A DNA stretch of 64,000 bases from Planosporangium mesophilum. Its GTDB lineage: Bacteria; Actinomycetota; Actinomycetes; Mycobacteriales; Micromonosporaceae. Shown here one piece after another: positions 36,251 to 44,792 of the stretch (the first letter of the stretch is position 1; each line of letters starts with the position of its first letter). Location of the stretch: positions 1-64,000 of the forward strand of contig NZ_BOON01000046.1 of NCBI RefSeq assembly GCF_016863255.1. Direction: 5' to 3'. The notes below the pieces were generated by a model. It was given only the letters and a program-made list of their open reading frames with translations, was not told where the DNA came from and did not search any database. Made by a program: the position numbers and the translations under genes.

Positions 36251-36574
36251 ATCCGCTCCTCGCTCATCGGTCGTGCCTGAGCTGGACCAATTTCCGCCTA
36301 CTCGACAGACCGTGCTGCTTCGCGAGTACCTGAAGGTTGTACCCACAGCGTAACTCCGCGTTAACGACCGATGCGGACGTCGGATGCCGACGCCACCGAA
36401 GATCGGATCGTACGTTGTCGATGGCCAACGTGGAAGGCCGCCCTTTTTCGCTCACTACGAGTAATCCGCCTGGCCTGGGATTGATCCCGCAAGGTTCGGA
36501 GTCGGGGCGAGTCGTAACGGCGGGGCATTCCGGATGCAACGCCGCCGACATGATCCCTGACTGTACTGGGGCAC
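36251..36574. other. divergent intergenic region between the methyltransferase and the Nit1C operon
   Basis: A 324-base gap. It must hold the promoters of both operons. Short open frames are present but have no ribosome binding sites. I see no long palindrome. Composition is less GC-rich than the flanks. Confidence 0.5.
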
Positions 36575-37951
36575 GTGTCTGAAGCATCGCGAGTGATACA
36601 TCTGTCGGGCGGCGCCGGCGCCCCTGAGCTGGACGGTGAACACCGCACGGTCGTCGTCGTGGGTGGCGGCCAGGCCGGTCTGGCGATGAGCAAGTGCCTG
36701 ACCGGACGCCGCGTCGACCATCTGGTCCTGGAGCGCGACCGGGTCGGCGGCGAGTGGCGCGACCGCCGCTGGGACTCGTTCTGCCTGGTGACGCCGAACT
36801 GGCAGTGCAACCTGCCCGGCTTCCCCTACCCCGGCGACGATCCGAACGGTTTCATGGTCCGCGACGAGATCGCGCGGTACGTCGAGGACTTCGCGCGGTC
36901 GTTCGGCCCGCCCGTGGTGACCGGGGTCCGCGCCACCGGTCTGCGGCGTGACCGGGGCGGAGTCTTCCACCTGGCCACGACGGCGGGCGCCGTCACCGCC
37001 GACCACGTCGTCGTCGCCACCGGCCCGTACCAGGTGCCGCTGATTCCCCGGATGGCGGAGCGGCTGCCGGAGAAGATCCTCCAACTGCACTCGTCGCAGT
37101 ACCGCAACAGCGCGCAGCTGCCAGCGGGTGACGTGCTCGTCGTCGGCAGCGGCCAGTCCGGCGCCCAGATCGCCGAGGACCTGCACCTGGCCGGCCGTCG
37201 GGTGCACCTCGCCGTCGGCAGCGCACCCCGGGTCGCCCGGTTCTACCGTGGCCGGGACGTGGTGGCGTGGCTTTCCGACATGGGCTACTACCGCCGGACG
37301 ATCGACGAGTTCGACGACGCCGACGCCGTACGCCTGCGGGCCAACCACTACGTGACCGGCCGCGACGGCGGGCGCGACATCGACCTGCGCGCGTTCGCGC
37401 GCGACGGCATGCGGCTGCACGGGCGCCTGACGGGCGTCGACAGCGGCAGGTTGCGCTTCGCCCAGGACCTGAAACGCAATCTCGACCACGCCGACGCGGT
37501 GTCGGAGAGCATCAAGGACTCCATCGACTCCTACATCGCGGCGACCGGGGTGATCGCGCTGGCCGAGGCGCGGTACACGCCGGTGTGGGTACCCGGCGAG
37601 GAACAGGCGTCGGAGCTCGACCCCGCCGGGATCGCCGCGGTGATCTGGGCTACCGGGTTCGGCCGCGACGACCGGTGGATCGACGAACCGGTGTTCGACG
37701 GGCACGGTCGTCCCCGCCACACCCGCGGCGTCACCAACTGCCCGGGTCTGTACTTCCTGGGACTGCCCTGGCAGTACACCTGGGGCTCGGGACGGCTCAG
37801 CGGCGTCGGAGCGGACGCCGAGCACCTGGCCGACCGGATCGTCGCGGCGCGCGGCGCCCGGCGGCTGTCCGACGTGCGGTGGATCGCCGGTACGCCGTGG
37901 AACACGTGCCCCGGCGACGACGAATTCACGCCGGCGCGCACCGTGGCGTGA
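36575..37951 (+). CDS. flavin-dependent oxidoreductase of the Nit1C cluster (NitH / MSMEG_0569-like)
   Basis: A 458-residue flavoprotein with two Rossmann motifs: VVVVGGGQAGLAMSKCL for FAD near 25-45 and VLVVGSGQSGAQIAEDL for NAD(P)H near 190. LVTPNWQCNLPGFPYPG, VWATGF-like VIWATGFGRDDRW and YFLGLPWQYTWGSGRLSGVG near the C-terminus fit the MSMEG_0569 family linked to nitrilase clusters. It may oxidise a nitrogenous intermediate of nitrile or cyanide use. The start is GTG 36575. It is the first gene of the operon, with 118 bases to the next. Confidence 0.82.
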   Translation: MSEASRVIHLSGGAGAPELDGEHRTVVVVGGGQAGLAMSKCLTGRRVDHLVLERDRVGGEWRDRRWDSFCLVTPNWQCNLPGFPYPGDDPNGFMVRDEIARYVEDFARSFGPPVVTGVRATGLRRDRGGVFHLATTAGAVTADHVVVATGPYQVPLIPRMAERLPEKILQLHSSQYRNSAQLPAGDVLVVGSGQSGAQIAEDLHLAGRRVHLAVGSAPRVARFYRGRDVVAWLSDMGYYRRTIDEFDDADAVRLRANHYVTGRDGGRDIDLRAFARDGMRLHGRLTGVDSGRLRFAQDLKRNLDHADAVSESIKDSIDSYIAATGVIALAEARYTPVWVPGEEQASELDPAGIAAVIWATGFGRDDRWIDEPVFDGHGRPRHTRGVTNCPGLYFLGLPWQYTWGSGRLSGVGADAEHLADRIVAARGARRLSDVRWIAGTPWNTCPGDDEFTPARTVA

Positions 37952-38060
37952 ACCGGGCCCGTGGCTGACGCGGCAGATCCACCGCGTTTTACGCGGGCGA
38001 AATCCACCGTAACGACGCGTTGTTCCGGATGGAACGACGCCGACGCGATCGGAGAGTGTC

Positions 38061-38090
38061 ATCGTCGCCATGGGAATCGTCGCCATGGGC
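38061..38090 (+). repeat. 15-bp tandem repeat duplicating a start region
   Basis: ATCGTCGCCATGGGA at 38061-38075 is followed by the same sequence with a final C at 38076-38090. Each copy contains an in-frame ATG, so the amidohydrolase has two equivalent candidate starts, 38070 and 38085. Confidence 0.9.
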
Positions 38091-38912
38091 AGTCGTCCGG
38101 TCTTCGACGCGCACCGGCACCTCGGTGTCCTGCCGTCCTATCCGTTCTATGGGGGTCCGCCGGTCATGCCGGCGGTGCGGTCACGGGCGACGATCCGGGA
38201 GCTGATCGCGGACCTGGACGCGGAAGGGACCGAACGGGCCCTGGTCATCCCCAACTACGGGGTACCGGATCCGCAAGTGGCGTTCTCGTTCAACGAACTG
38301 TGCGTCGAGGCGGCGGCCACGGACGACCGGATCGCCGCCGGGCTGTGGGTCTCGCCGCTGCCGGCCGACGCCGCGCGTACCGAGGCCGCGCTGGCGCTGG
38401 CGGGTGAGCGCGGGGTACGCGCGCTCAAGCTGAGCTTCCTGCTCGGCGGCCGACCGACCGACCCCACCTGCCGGCCCGGACTGGACCGCATCTTCGCCGC
38501 CGCCGAACAGCACGACCTGGTCGTGCACGTCCACACGTCACCGGGCGCCGCCTCGGACATCGACGAGGTCGGCCACCTGGTCGAGTGGTACGGCGACCGG
38601 GTCGCGGTGCACCTGGTGCACTTCGGCGGCGGCATGAGCGGCCACATCAAGCTGGCCGGCTCCCGGTTCCTCGACTGGGTCGAGGCCGGGAAACGGGTCT
38701 ACACCGACCTGTCGTGGGCGATCGGCTTCGCGCCGCGGTGGCTGTTCACCGAGGTGGAGCGGCGCGGGGTCGGCCACGACCGGATCCTGTTCGCCAGTGA
38801 CGAACCCTGGGGCGACCAGCCCGGCGAGTACGCCCGCATGAAAGCCGCCGTGGGCGGCGCTGACCTCGCGGACCTCGTGTTCCGCGAAACGTTCCACAAG
38901 CTCTACGGATAG
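38070..38912 (+). CDS. amidohydrolase-family protein of the Nit1C cluster
   Basis: A 280-residue TIM-barrel hydrolase of the amidohydrolase-2 type. Metal ligands are suggested by FDAHRHLG near the start, VVHVHTSPGA near 150, VHLVHFGG near 178 and FASDEPWGD near 250. It probably hydrolyses an amide or related bond of an intermediate in the pathway. Starts at 38070 and 38085 are equally possible because of the 15-bp duplication; GGAGAG lies at 38051-38056. It is followed by the MSMEG_0572-like gene after 46 bases. Confidence 0.8.
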   Translation: MGIVAMGSRPVFDAHRHLGVLPSYPFYGGPPVMPAVRSRATIRELIADLDAEGTERALVIPNYGVPDPQVAFSFNELCVEAAATDDRIAAGLWVSPLPADAARTEAALALAGERGVRALKLSFLLGGRPTDPTCRPGLDRIFAAAEQHDLVVHVHTSPGAASDIDEVGHLVEWYGDRVAVHLVHFGGGMSGHIKLAGSRFLDWVEAGKRVYTDLSWAIGFAPRWLFTEVERRGVGHDRILFASDEPWGDQPGEYARMKAAVGGADLADLVFRETFHKLYG

Positions 38913-38958
38913 CCGTAGCCGCTCAACCGAAGTAGCCACACAACCGAAGGAGCACACC

Positions 38959-39471
38959 ATGGCCGACCTGGCCGAACTCGAGAAGCAGAGCCTCGACGAG
39001 ATCCCCCACCCGTCCCTTCCCGAGGGCTCCAGCCTGTACGGCACCACGAAGATCTTCCCCGACTACCAGGCCGAGAACGGCGAGGCGTACTTCACGCTGG
39101 TGCACGGCATCGCCCACGAGTCGTCGGTCAGCTTCGTGGCGATCCTGCAGGCGACGCGGGCGCTGCGGAAGGGCTTCGAGACCGCGATCTACTTCTACGG
39201 CCCCGGTTCGCTGAACTGCCTGGCGACCCGCGGGTTCCCCACCACCGGCAACGCCGCGTTCCCCGGCGAGATGAACATCAACAACCAGCTCAAGACGTTC
39301 ATGGCCGAGGGCGGCAAGGTGTACTGCTGCCGGTTCGGCCTGTCGCTGCACGGCGCCCGGGAGGAGGACCTGATCGAGGGCGTCATCCCCGCCCACCCGC
39401 TCGACGTCCAGGACGCGTTGATCCATTACGCGCGCAAGGGCGCGATCATCAACTCCACGTACATGTTCTAG
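38959..39471 (+). CDS. MSMEG_0572/Sll0783-family protein (NitB-like)
   Basis: A 170-residue protein of the nitrogen-starvation-response family that accompanies Nit1C nitrilases. It has HPSLPEGSSLYGTTKIFPDY, FVAILQATRALRKGFETAIY, ARGFPTTGN-like ATRGFPTTGNAAFPGE and YCCRFGLSLHGAREEDLIEG; the paired Cys at YCC may be functional. The DsrE-like alpha/beta pattern is my inference. ATG 38959 has AAGGAG seven bases upstream, the best site in the operon, which suggests high expression. Confidence 0.82.
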   Translation: MADLAELEKQSLDEIPHPSLPEGSSLYGTTKIFPDYQAENGEAYFTLVHGIAHESSVSFVAILQATRALRKGFETAIYFYGPGSLNCLATRGFPTTGNAAFPGEMNINNQLKTFMAEGGKVYCCRFGLSLHGAREEDLIEGVIPAHPLDVQDALIHYARKGAIINSTYMF

Positions 39472-39482
39472 AGGTGGTTGCT

Positions 39483-40574
39483 GTGCGCGTTGGCACCGAC
39501 GGTCCGGACACATCCACAGTGGAGGTACGTGCGGCCCTCGCGGTACACGGCGTACGCCTGCGGGCACCCGTACGCCGTCCGCAGGGAGCAGGCCCCAGCG
39601 ACGACGGCCATGTGCTCGTCGACGGTGCCAACGCGGCACTGCCCAACAACCCCGACAGCCCCTTCGACGTCCGGGACGGCCGGGTCTTCCACGGCGCGGT
39701 CGACACCGGCCTGTCGCTCACGGTCGTGCGCCGGCCGAAGTTCTACGACCTGACCACGGCCGACGGGGTCCCGTACGAGAAGATCGCCCGCCTGCACGGC
39801 GCGGACGTCCTCGCCACCACCGTGGTGCAGACCTGCATCCGGTACGGCGAGGACCAGCGCTGCCGGTTCTGCACCATCGAGGAGTCGCTGCGGGCCGGCG
39901 AGACCGTGGCCGCGAAGACCCCGGCTCAACTGGCCGAGGTCGCCGCGGCAGCGGTACGCCTCGACGGGGTCCGGCAGATGGTGATGACCACCGGGACCAC
40001 CACCGGCCCCGACCGGGGCGCCCGTAACCTGGTGCGGTGCGTGCGGGCCGTGCTGGAGGCGGTACCCGGCCTGCCGATCCAGGTGCAGATCGAGCCACCG
40101 GCCGACCTGTCGGTACTGGCCGACCTGTACACCGCGGGCGCCACCTCGATCGGCATCCACGTCGAGTCGCTCGACGACGAGGTCCGCCGGCGCTGGATGC
40201 CGGGCAAGTCGACGGTGCCGCTGAGCGAGTACGAGGCGGCCTGGGACGAAGCGGTTCGGGTGTTCGGCCGCAACCAGGTCTCCACGTACCTGCTGGTCGG
40301 GCTCGGCGAGGACCCCGACGACCTGGTCTCCGGGGCGGCCCGGCTGATCGCGCGGGGCGTGTACCCGTTCGTCGTACCGTTCCGGCCCATGCCGGGCACC
40401 CTGGCCCGGCGCGACGGGGTCCCGGCACCGCCCGTTGAGCTCGTCCGCGAGGTGACGGAACGGGTCGCCGCGCTGCTCCGCGCGGCCGGGATGACCGGGG
40501 CCGAGCAGAAGGCCGGCTGCGCCGCCTGCGGTGCCTGCGGTGCCTGCAGCGTACTGCCGGCGGCCGGCGGATGA
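39483..40574 (+). CDS. radical SAM protein of the Nit1C cluster (NitD / MSMEG_0568-like)
   Basis: A 363-residue radical SAM enzyme. The presumed cluster cysteines Cys118, Cys127 and Cys130 lie in TCIRYGEDQRCRFC, a CX8CX2C spacing rather than the classic CX3CX2C. TTGTTTGPDRG and VEVI-like IGIHVESLDDEV continue the barrel. The C-terminus has four evenly spaced cysteines (346, 349, 352, 355; CAACGACGAC) that could bind a second iron-sulfur cluster. GTG 39483 is preferred because GAGGTGG ends five bases upstream; GTG 39474 is in frame. Its stop overlaps the next start (ATGA). Confidence 0.85.
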   Translation: MRVGTDGPDTSTVEVRAALAVHGVRLRAPVRRPQGAGPSDDGHVLVDGANAALPNNPDSPFDVRDGRVFHGAVDTGLSLTVVRRPKFYDLTTADGVPYEKIARLHGADVLATTVVQTCIRYGEDQRCRFCTIEESLRAGETVAAKTPAQLAEVAAAAVRLDGVRQMVMTTGTTTGPDRGARNLVRCVRAVLEAVPGLPIQVQIEPPADLSVLADLYTAGATSIGIHVESLDDEVRRRWMPGKSTVPLSEYEAAWDEAVRVFGRNQVSTYLLVGLGEDPDDLVSGAARLIARGVYPFVVPFRPMPGTLARRDGVPAPPVELVREVTERVAALLRAAGMTGAEQKAGCAACGACGACSVLPAAGG

Positions 40575-41971
40575 GCGGCATGAGCACGTTCGAGGTGGTC
40601 GCGCTGCTCGGCGAGCGCCGCGCCGCACCGCGCCCGGCCTTCTCCGTCGAGCGCGCCGACGACCCGGCCTGCCTGGAGGCCTACCGGGCGCTGCGCACCG
40701 AGGTCTTCGTGACCGAGCAGGGCCTGTTCACCCGCCACGACCTGGACTCCTACGACGCCGACGAGCGCACCGTCGTCCTGGTCGCCCGCGACAACCGGGG
40801 CGAGGTGATCGGCGGGGTGCGGCTGCACCCGGCCGGCGACGGCCCCGACCTCGGGTGGTGGCGCGGCGGCCGGCTCGCCGTCGTACCGGCCAGCCGGGGC
40901 GTCGCCGGGGTCGGTCCGGCCCTGGTCCGGGCCGCGTGCGCGTACGCCGAGAACGCGGGCGTGCTGCGCTTCGAGGCGACGGTGCAGTTGCGCAACGAGC
41001 CGATGTTCAGCCGGCTGGGGTGGACGGCGGTGCGGACCGTGACCGTGGCCGGGGTCCCGCACGTACTGATGCGGTGGCCGGTCGGCCGGATCGCCGCGGC
41101 GGCGGCCACCAAGCGGGACCTCGGGCGGCTGTTGCGAGGCGTCGCGCCGGGCGGGCCGGGCTTCGTCGGCGACGACGGCGCGCCGGTCCCCGGTACCGAC
41201 CTCGTCGCCGCCTGTGATGCCATCCTGCCGTCGATGGTGGAGCGCGACCCGGAGTGGGCCGGCTGGTGCTCGGTCCTGGTCAACGTCAACGACCTCGCCG
41301 CGATGGGCGCCGAACCGGTGGGCCTGCTCGACGCCGTCGCGGCGCGCGACCGCTCCTTCGCCAGCCGGATCCTGTCCGGGCTGCGGCGGGCGGCGGCCGC
41401 GTACGGCGTACCGGTGCTGGGCGGCCACACCCAGCTCGGCGTGCCGGCCGCGCTGTCGGTCACCGCCCTCGGCCGCGCCGCCGACCCGGTACGCGGCGGA
41501 GGCGGCGTGCCGGGGCACCGGGTACGCCTGACCGTGGACACCGGTGGGGGCTGGCGCCCCGGGTACCTCGGGCGCCAGTGGGACTCCACGTCCACGCGTA
41601 CGACCACGGAACTGCGCGCGATGCTCACGTCGGTGGCGGCCGCCCGACCGGCGGCGGCCAAGGACGTGTCGATGGCCGGGATCGCGGGCACGCTCGGCAT
41701 GCTGGCCGAGGCCAGCGGCTGCGGCGCGGTGCTCGACGTCGCGGCCGTACCTCGACCGTCGGGCACGACGGTCGGTGACTGGCTGACGTGCTTCCCCGGC
41801 TTCGCGATGCTCACCGCCGACACGCCCGGCGCTCCCCCGCCACCGGCGGGTCCGGCCGTGAGCGCCGAGTGCGGCGAGCTCGTCGCGGGCAGCGGAGTGG
41901 CGCTGCGCTGGCCGGACGGCGAACTGACCACTGTCATATCCCACGACGTCACCGGATTGGGGCAGGCGTGA
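40571..41971 (+). CDS. GNAT acetyltransferase fused to AIR synthase-like protein (NitE-NitF fusion, MSMEG_0567-like)
   Basis: A 466-residue two-domain protein. Residues about 15-170 are a GNAT fold (YRALRTEVFVTEQGLF, GWWRGGRLAVVPASRGVAGV-like motif A, LGWTAVRTV). Residues about 180-466 match AIR synthase-related proteins (VNVNDLAAMGAEPVGLLDAV, VLGGHTQLGVPAALSVTALG, KDVSMAGIAGTLGMLAEASG). In cyanobacteria these are separate (Sll0786 and Sll0787, from memory). Acyl transfer plus ATP-dependent amidine/ring chemistry is plausible. Stops and starts overlap on both sides (ATGA, GTGA). Confidence 0.83.
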   Translation: MSGMSTFEVVALLGERRAAPRPAFSVERADDPACLEAYRALRTEVFVTEQGLFTRHDLDSYDADERTVVLVARDNRGEVIGGVRLHPAGDGPDLGWWRGGRLAVVPASRGVAGVGPALVRAACAYAENAGVLRFEATVQLRNEPMFSRLGWTAVRTVTVAGVPHVLMRWPVGRIAAAAATKRDLGRLLRGVAPGGPGFVGDDGAPVPGTDLVAACDAILPSMVERDPEWAGWCSVLVNVNDLAAMGAEPVGLLDAVAARDRSFASRILSGLRRAAAAYGVPVLGGHTQLGVPAALSVTALGRAADPVRGGGGVPGHRVRLTVDTGGGWRPGYLGRQWDSTSTRTTTELRAMLTSVAAARPAAAKDVSMAGIAGTLGMLAEASGCGAVLDVAAVPRPSGTTVGDWLTCFPGFAMLTADTPGAPPPPAGPAVSAECGELVAGSGVALRWPDGELTTVISHDVTGLGQA

Positions 41972-42810
41972 GCACACTTCGGATGGCCGCTGTCGCGGCG
42001 CCGTTCGACCGCGACCTCGAGGCGGACTTCGCCCGGATCGAGCGGCTGATCACCGAGGCGCGGGCCGGCGGCGTACGGCTGCTGGCGCTGCCCGAGGCGT
42101 GCCTGGGCGGTTACCTGTCCTCTCTGGACGGTCCGGCCGAGGCGCCACCCGCCCTGGACCTCGACGGGCCGGAGATCCGCCGGCTCGCGGCCCTCGCCGG
42201 CGATCTCGTGGTGACCGCGGGGTACTGCGAACGCGCCGGTTCCGGCCGTTTCAACAGCGCGGTGTGCGTGACCGGGGACGGGGTGCTCGGTACCCATCGC
42301 AAGGTCCACCAGCCGCTCGGCGAGGGCGCGAGCTACGGCGCGGGCGACGGGTTCGCGGCGTTCGACACCCCGGTCGGCCGGATCGGCATGATGATCTGCT
42401 ACGACAAGGCCTTCCCGGAGTCGGCCCGCGCCCTGGCGCTCGACGGCGCCGAGATCATCGTGTGCATGTCGGCCTGGCCCGGCAGCCGTACCAACCAGAC
42501 CGCGAACCTCGCCCATGACCGGTGGAAGCGCCGCTTCGACCTGTTCGACCGGGCCCGGGCACTGGAGAACCAGGTGGTGTGGCTGTCGGCGAACCAGTCC
42601 GGCACCTTCGGCTCCCTGCGCCTGGTCGGCAGCGCGAAGGTGGTGGACCCCGGTGGCGAGGTGCTCGCCGACACCGGGGTGGGCGCCGGCATGGCCGTGG
42701 CCGAACTGGACGTGGCGCGGACCCTCGAGGACGCCCGCCGCGCCATGGGGCACCTACGCGACCGCAGGCCGGACACGTACCGGGTGCCGGACCTGTCCAT
42801 GGCGGGTTGA
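41968..42810 (+). CDS. Nit1C nitrilase (carbon-nitrogen hydrolase), catalytically complete
   Basis: A 280-residue nitrilase-superfamily enzyme with the full triad: Glu43 (ALPEACLGGY), Lys112 (THRKVHQP) and Cys144 (MMICYDKAFPES). It converts nitriles to acid and ammonia or acts on amides; Nit1C members are linked to cyanide assimilation. It starts at GTG 41968 overlapping the previous stop. Related at high identity to the next gene, evidently by tandem duplication. Confidence 0.9.
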   Translation: MSTLRMAAVAAPFDRDLEADFARIERLITEARAGGVRLLALPEACLGGYLSSLDGPAEAPPALDLDGPEIRRLAALAGDLVVTAGYCERAGSGRFNSAVCVTGDGVLGTHRKVHQPLGEGASYGAGDGFAAFDTPVGRIGMMICYDKAFPESARALALDGAEIIVCMSAWPGSRTNQTANLAHDRWKRRFDLFDRARALENQVVWLSANQSGTFGSLRLVGSAKVVDPGGEVLADTGVGAGMAVAELDVARTLEDARRAMGHLRDRRPDTYRVPDLSMAG

Positions 42811-42817
42811 GCCGCGC

Positions 42818-43651
42818 ATGGGGATGATCCGCATCGGTGCCGTCTCGGCGCACTTCGGCCGTTCCCTGGACCACGCGGTCCAGCGCATCGCGGCGCTCGT
42901 CGGCCAGGCCCGCGGCTCGGGCGTGGGTCTGCTCGTGCTGCCGGACGCCGCCCTCGGCGGGTACCTGGCCGACCTGCGCCACCCCGATCCCGCCGCGCTG
43001 CCGCCCGCCCTCGATCCGGACGGCGGCCACATCCGGCACGTCGCGGCGCTGGCCCGGGACATGGTCGTGTGCGTCGGCTACTGCGAGGCCGACGGGGAGC
43101 GCCGGTACAACAGCGCGGTCTGCGTGACCGGCGACGGTGTGCTCGGCCGGCACCGCAAGGTCCACCAGCCCGCCGGCGAGTCGGTCGTCTACGCCGCCGG
43201 CGAGCGCTTCACCGCCTTCGACACCCCCGTCGGCCGGCTCGGCATGCTGATCGACTACGACAAGACGTTCCCCGAGTCGGCCCGTCGGCTCGCGCTCGAC
43301 GGCGCCGAGATCCTGGCGTGCCTGTCCGCGTGGCCGGCCAGCATCACCAACCGTGCGCCGCGGATGACCCACGACCGGCAGTCGCGGCTGTTCGACCTGT
43401 ACGACCGCGCGCGGGCGGCCGAGAACCAGGTCGTCCTCGTCTCCTCCAACCAGACCGGAGCCATCGGTGGGATGCGCTTCCTCGGGCAGGCGAAGGTCGT
43501 CGGCCCCGGCGGGGAGATCCTGGCCCGTACCTGGTCCAAGGCCGGCATCGCGGTGGCCGAGATCGACCCGGCGGCCGAGATCGCCAACGCCCGGCGGGTC
43601 CTCAGCCACCTCAAGGAGCGTAAGCCCACGGCCTATGGAAGCGGCTCGTGA
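42818..43651 (+). CDS. nitrilase-like paralogue lacking catalytic Cys and Glu (probable pseudoenzyme)
   Basis: A 277-residue copy of the preceding nitrilase. The fold-specific blocks are preserved (ALGGYLADLRHPDPAALP, VTGDGVLGRHRKVHQPAGES, FDTPVGRLGM), but the nucleophile position reads LIDYDKTFPES with Asp146 (GAC at 43253-43255) and the Glu position reads LPDAALGG with Asp43. Only Lys114 remains. The frame is intact, GC-typical and coupled to the next gene (GTGA), so it looks selected rather than decaying. It may be a non-catalytic partner of the active nitrilase, or may have a different chemistry. Confidence 0.88.
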   Translation: MGMIRIGAVSAHFGRSLDHAVQRIAALVGQARGSGVGLLVLPDAALGGYLADLRHPDPAALPPALDPDGGHIRHVAALARDMVVCVGYCEADGERRYNSAVCVTGDGVLGRHRKVHQPAGESVVYAAGERFTAFDTPVGRLGMLIDYDKTFPESARRLALDGAEILACLSAWPASITNRAPRMTHDRQSRLFDLYDRARAAENQVVLVSSNQTGAIGGMRFLGQAKVVGPGGEILARTWSKAGIAVAEIDPAAEIANARRVLSHLKERKPTAYGSGS

Positions 43652-44745
43652 GACCGCTGTCCATCGCGCTGCTGACCTACTCCACCAAGCCACGCGGCGG
43701 CGTGGTGCACACCCTCGCGCTGGCCGAGGCGCTCGCCGACCTCGGCCAGCGGGTGACCGTCTGGACACTGGGCCGCGGCGACGACGCCGGGTTCTTCCGC
43801 CCGGTCGATCATCGGGTACGTCAGGAGGTCGTGCCGTTCCCGGAGCGGCCGGGCGAGGGCGTGGGCGAGCGGATCCTGCGGTCGATCGCCGCGCTGCGGG
43901 CGGCGTTCAACCCGCGAGGGTACGACGTCGTGCACGCGCAGGACTGCATCAGCGCCAACGCCGTGGGCCGCTGCGTGCGTACCGTGCACCACCTCGACCA
44001 GTTCACCACGCCCGAGCTGGCCGCCTGCCACGAGCGGGCCATCGTGACGCCGTACGCGCACGTCTGCGTGTCCTCGGCCGTGGCGGCCGAGCTGCGGCAG
44101 GGCTGGGGCATCGAGGCGGCCGTCATCCCCAACGGCGTCGACGCCGACCGGTTCGCCGCGGCCGCCGGCCCGGGCCCGACCGCGGTCGCCGCCCGGGAAC
44201 AGTGGAAGGGGCTCGGCCGGTACGTGCTCGCGGTCGGCGGTATCGAGCCGCGCAAGGGATCGCTGGCGCTGCTGGAGGCCTACGCCCTGCTCCGTCGCCC
44301 GGCTCCGGACGTACGCCTGGTGATCGCCGGTGGCGAGACGCTGTTCGACTACCGCGACTACCGGGCCCGCTGGGAGCGGCGCGCGGCCGAGCTCGGCGTC
44401 GAGCCGGTGGTCCTCGGTACGGTCGGCCACGACGCCCTGCCGTCGCTGGTCGCGGCGGCGAGCGTGTTCGCGTTCCCGTCCACGAAGGAGGGGTTCGGGC
44501 TGGCGGCGATGGAGGCGCTGGCAGCCGGGGTACCCGTCGTGGCCAGTGACCTACCCGTGCTGCGCGAGATCTTCGACGGCGCTGTCGCCTTCGCGTCCGG
44601 TACCCGCGGGTTCACCGACGCGCTGGGCGCCGCGCTGTCCGACCCGGACGCGCGCCGTGCGGCGGGACGGTCCCTGGCCGCCCGTTACACCTGGCGGGCC
44701 GCGGCCGCCCGCCATCTCGACCTCTACCGCTCCCTTCCCGTGTGA
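43648..44745 (+). CDS. glycosyltransferase of the Nit1C cluster (MSMEG_0565-like, GT4)
   Basis: A 365-residue GT-B enzyme. The opening SIALLTYSTKPRGGVVHTLA is distinctive of the MSMEG_0565 family. VHAQDCISANAVG, TVHHLDQFTTPELAACHERA, PNGVDADRF, GGIEPRKGSLALLEA and SVFAFPSTKEGFGLAAMEAL complete a GT4 pattern including the nucleotide-sugar Glu motif (EGFGLAAME). It suggests the pathway ends in a glycosylated product. The start overlaps the pseudo-nitrilase stop; its own stop lies in the terminator stem. Confidence 0.87.
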   Translation: MRPLSIALLTYSTKPRGGVVHTLALAEALADLGQRVTVWTLGRGDDAGFFRPVDHRVRQEVVPFPERPGEGVGERILRSIAALRAAFNPRGYDVVHAQDCISANAVGRCVRTVHHLDQFTTPELAACHERAIVTPYAHVCVSSAVAAELRQGWGIEAAVIPNGVDADRFAAAAGPGPTAVAAREQWKGLGRYVLAVGGIEPRKGSLALLEAYALLRRPAPDVRLVIAGGETLFDYRDYRARWERRAAELGVEPVVLGTVGHDALPSLVAAASVFAFPSTKEGFGLAAMEALAAGVPVVASDLPVLREIFDGAVAFASGTRGFTDALGAALSDPDARRAAGRSLAARYTWRAAAARHLDLYRSLPV

Positions 44746-44792
44746 TCACCGAGAGCCGGCGGTGTCATGGCACCGCGCGCTCTCGGTGATCA
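44743..44792. terminator. bidirectional terminator ending the Nit1C operon
   Basis: Perfect 14-bp arms TGATCACCGAGAGC (44743-44756) and GCTCTCGGTGATCA (44779-44792) enclose an inner GGTG/CACC stem. The left arm includes the glycosyltransferase stop TGA; the right arm reaches the stop of the convergent FUSC gene. Confidence 0.85.

Noticed and set aside
36337-36582. 81-codon frame in the gap before the Nit1C operon
   Set aside because: No ribosome binding site, no recognisable sequence, and it occupies the only room for two divergent promoters.
36575-44745. Interpretation of the operon as indole-3-acetonitrile/auxin biosynthesis
   Set aside because: Only the nitrilase would fit; the radical SAM, GNAT-AIR synthase and MSMEG_0572-like genes identify the Nit1C group instead.
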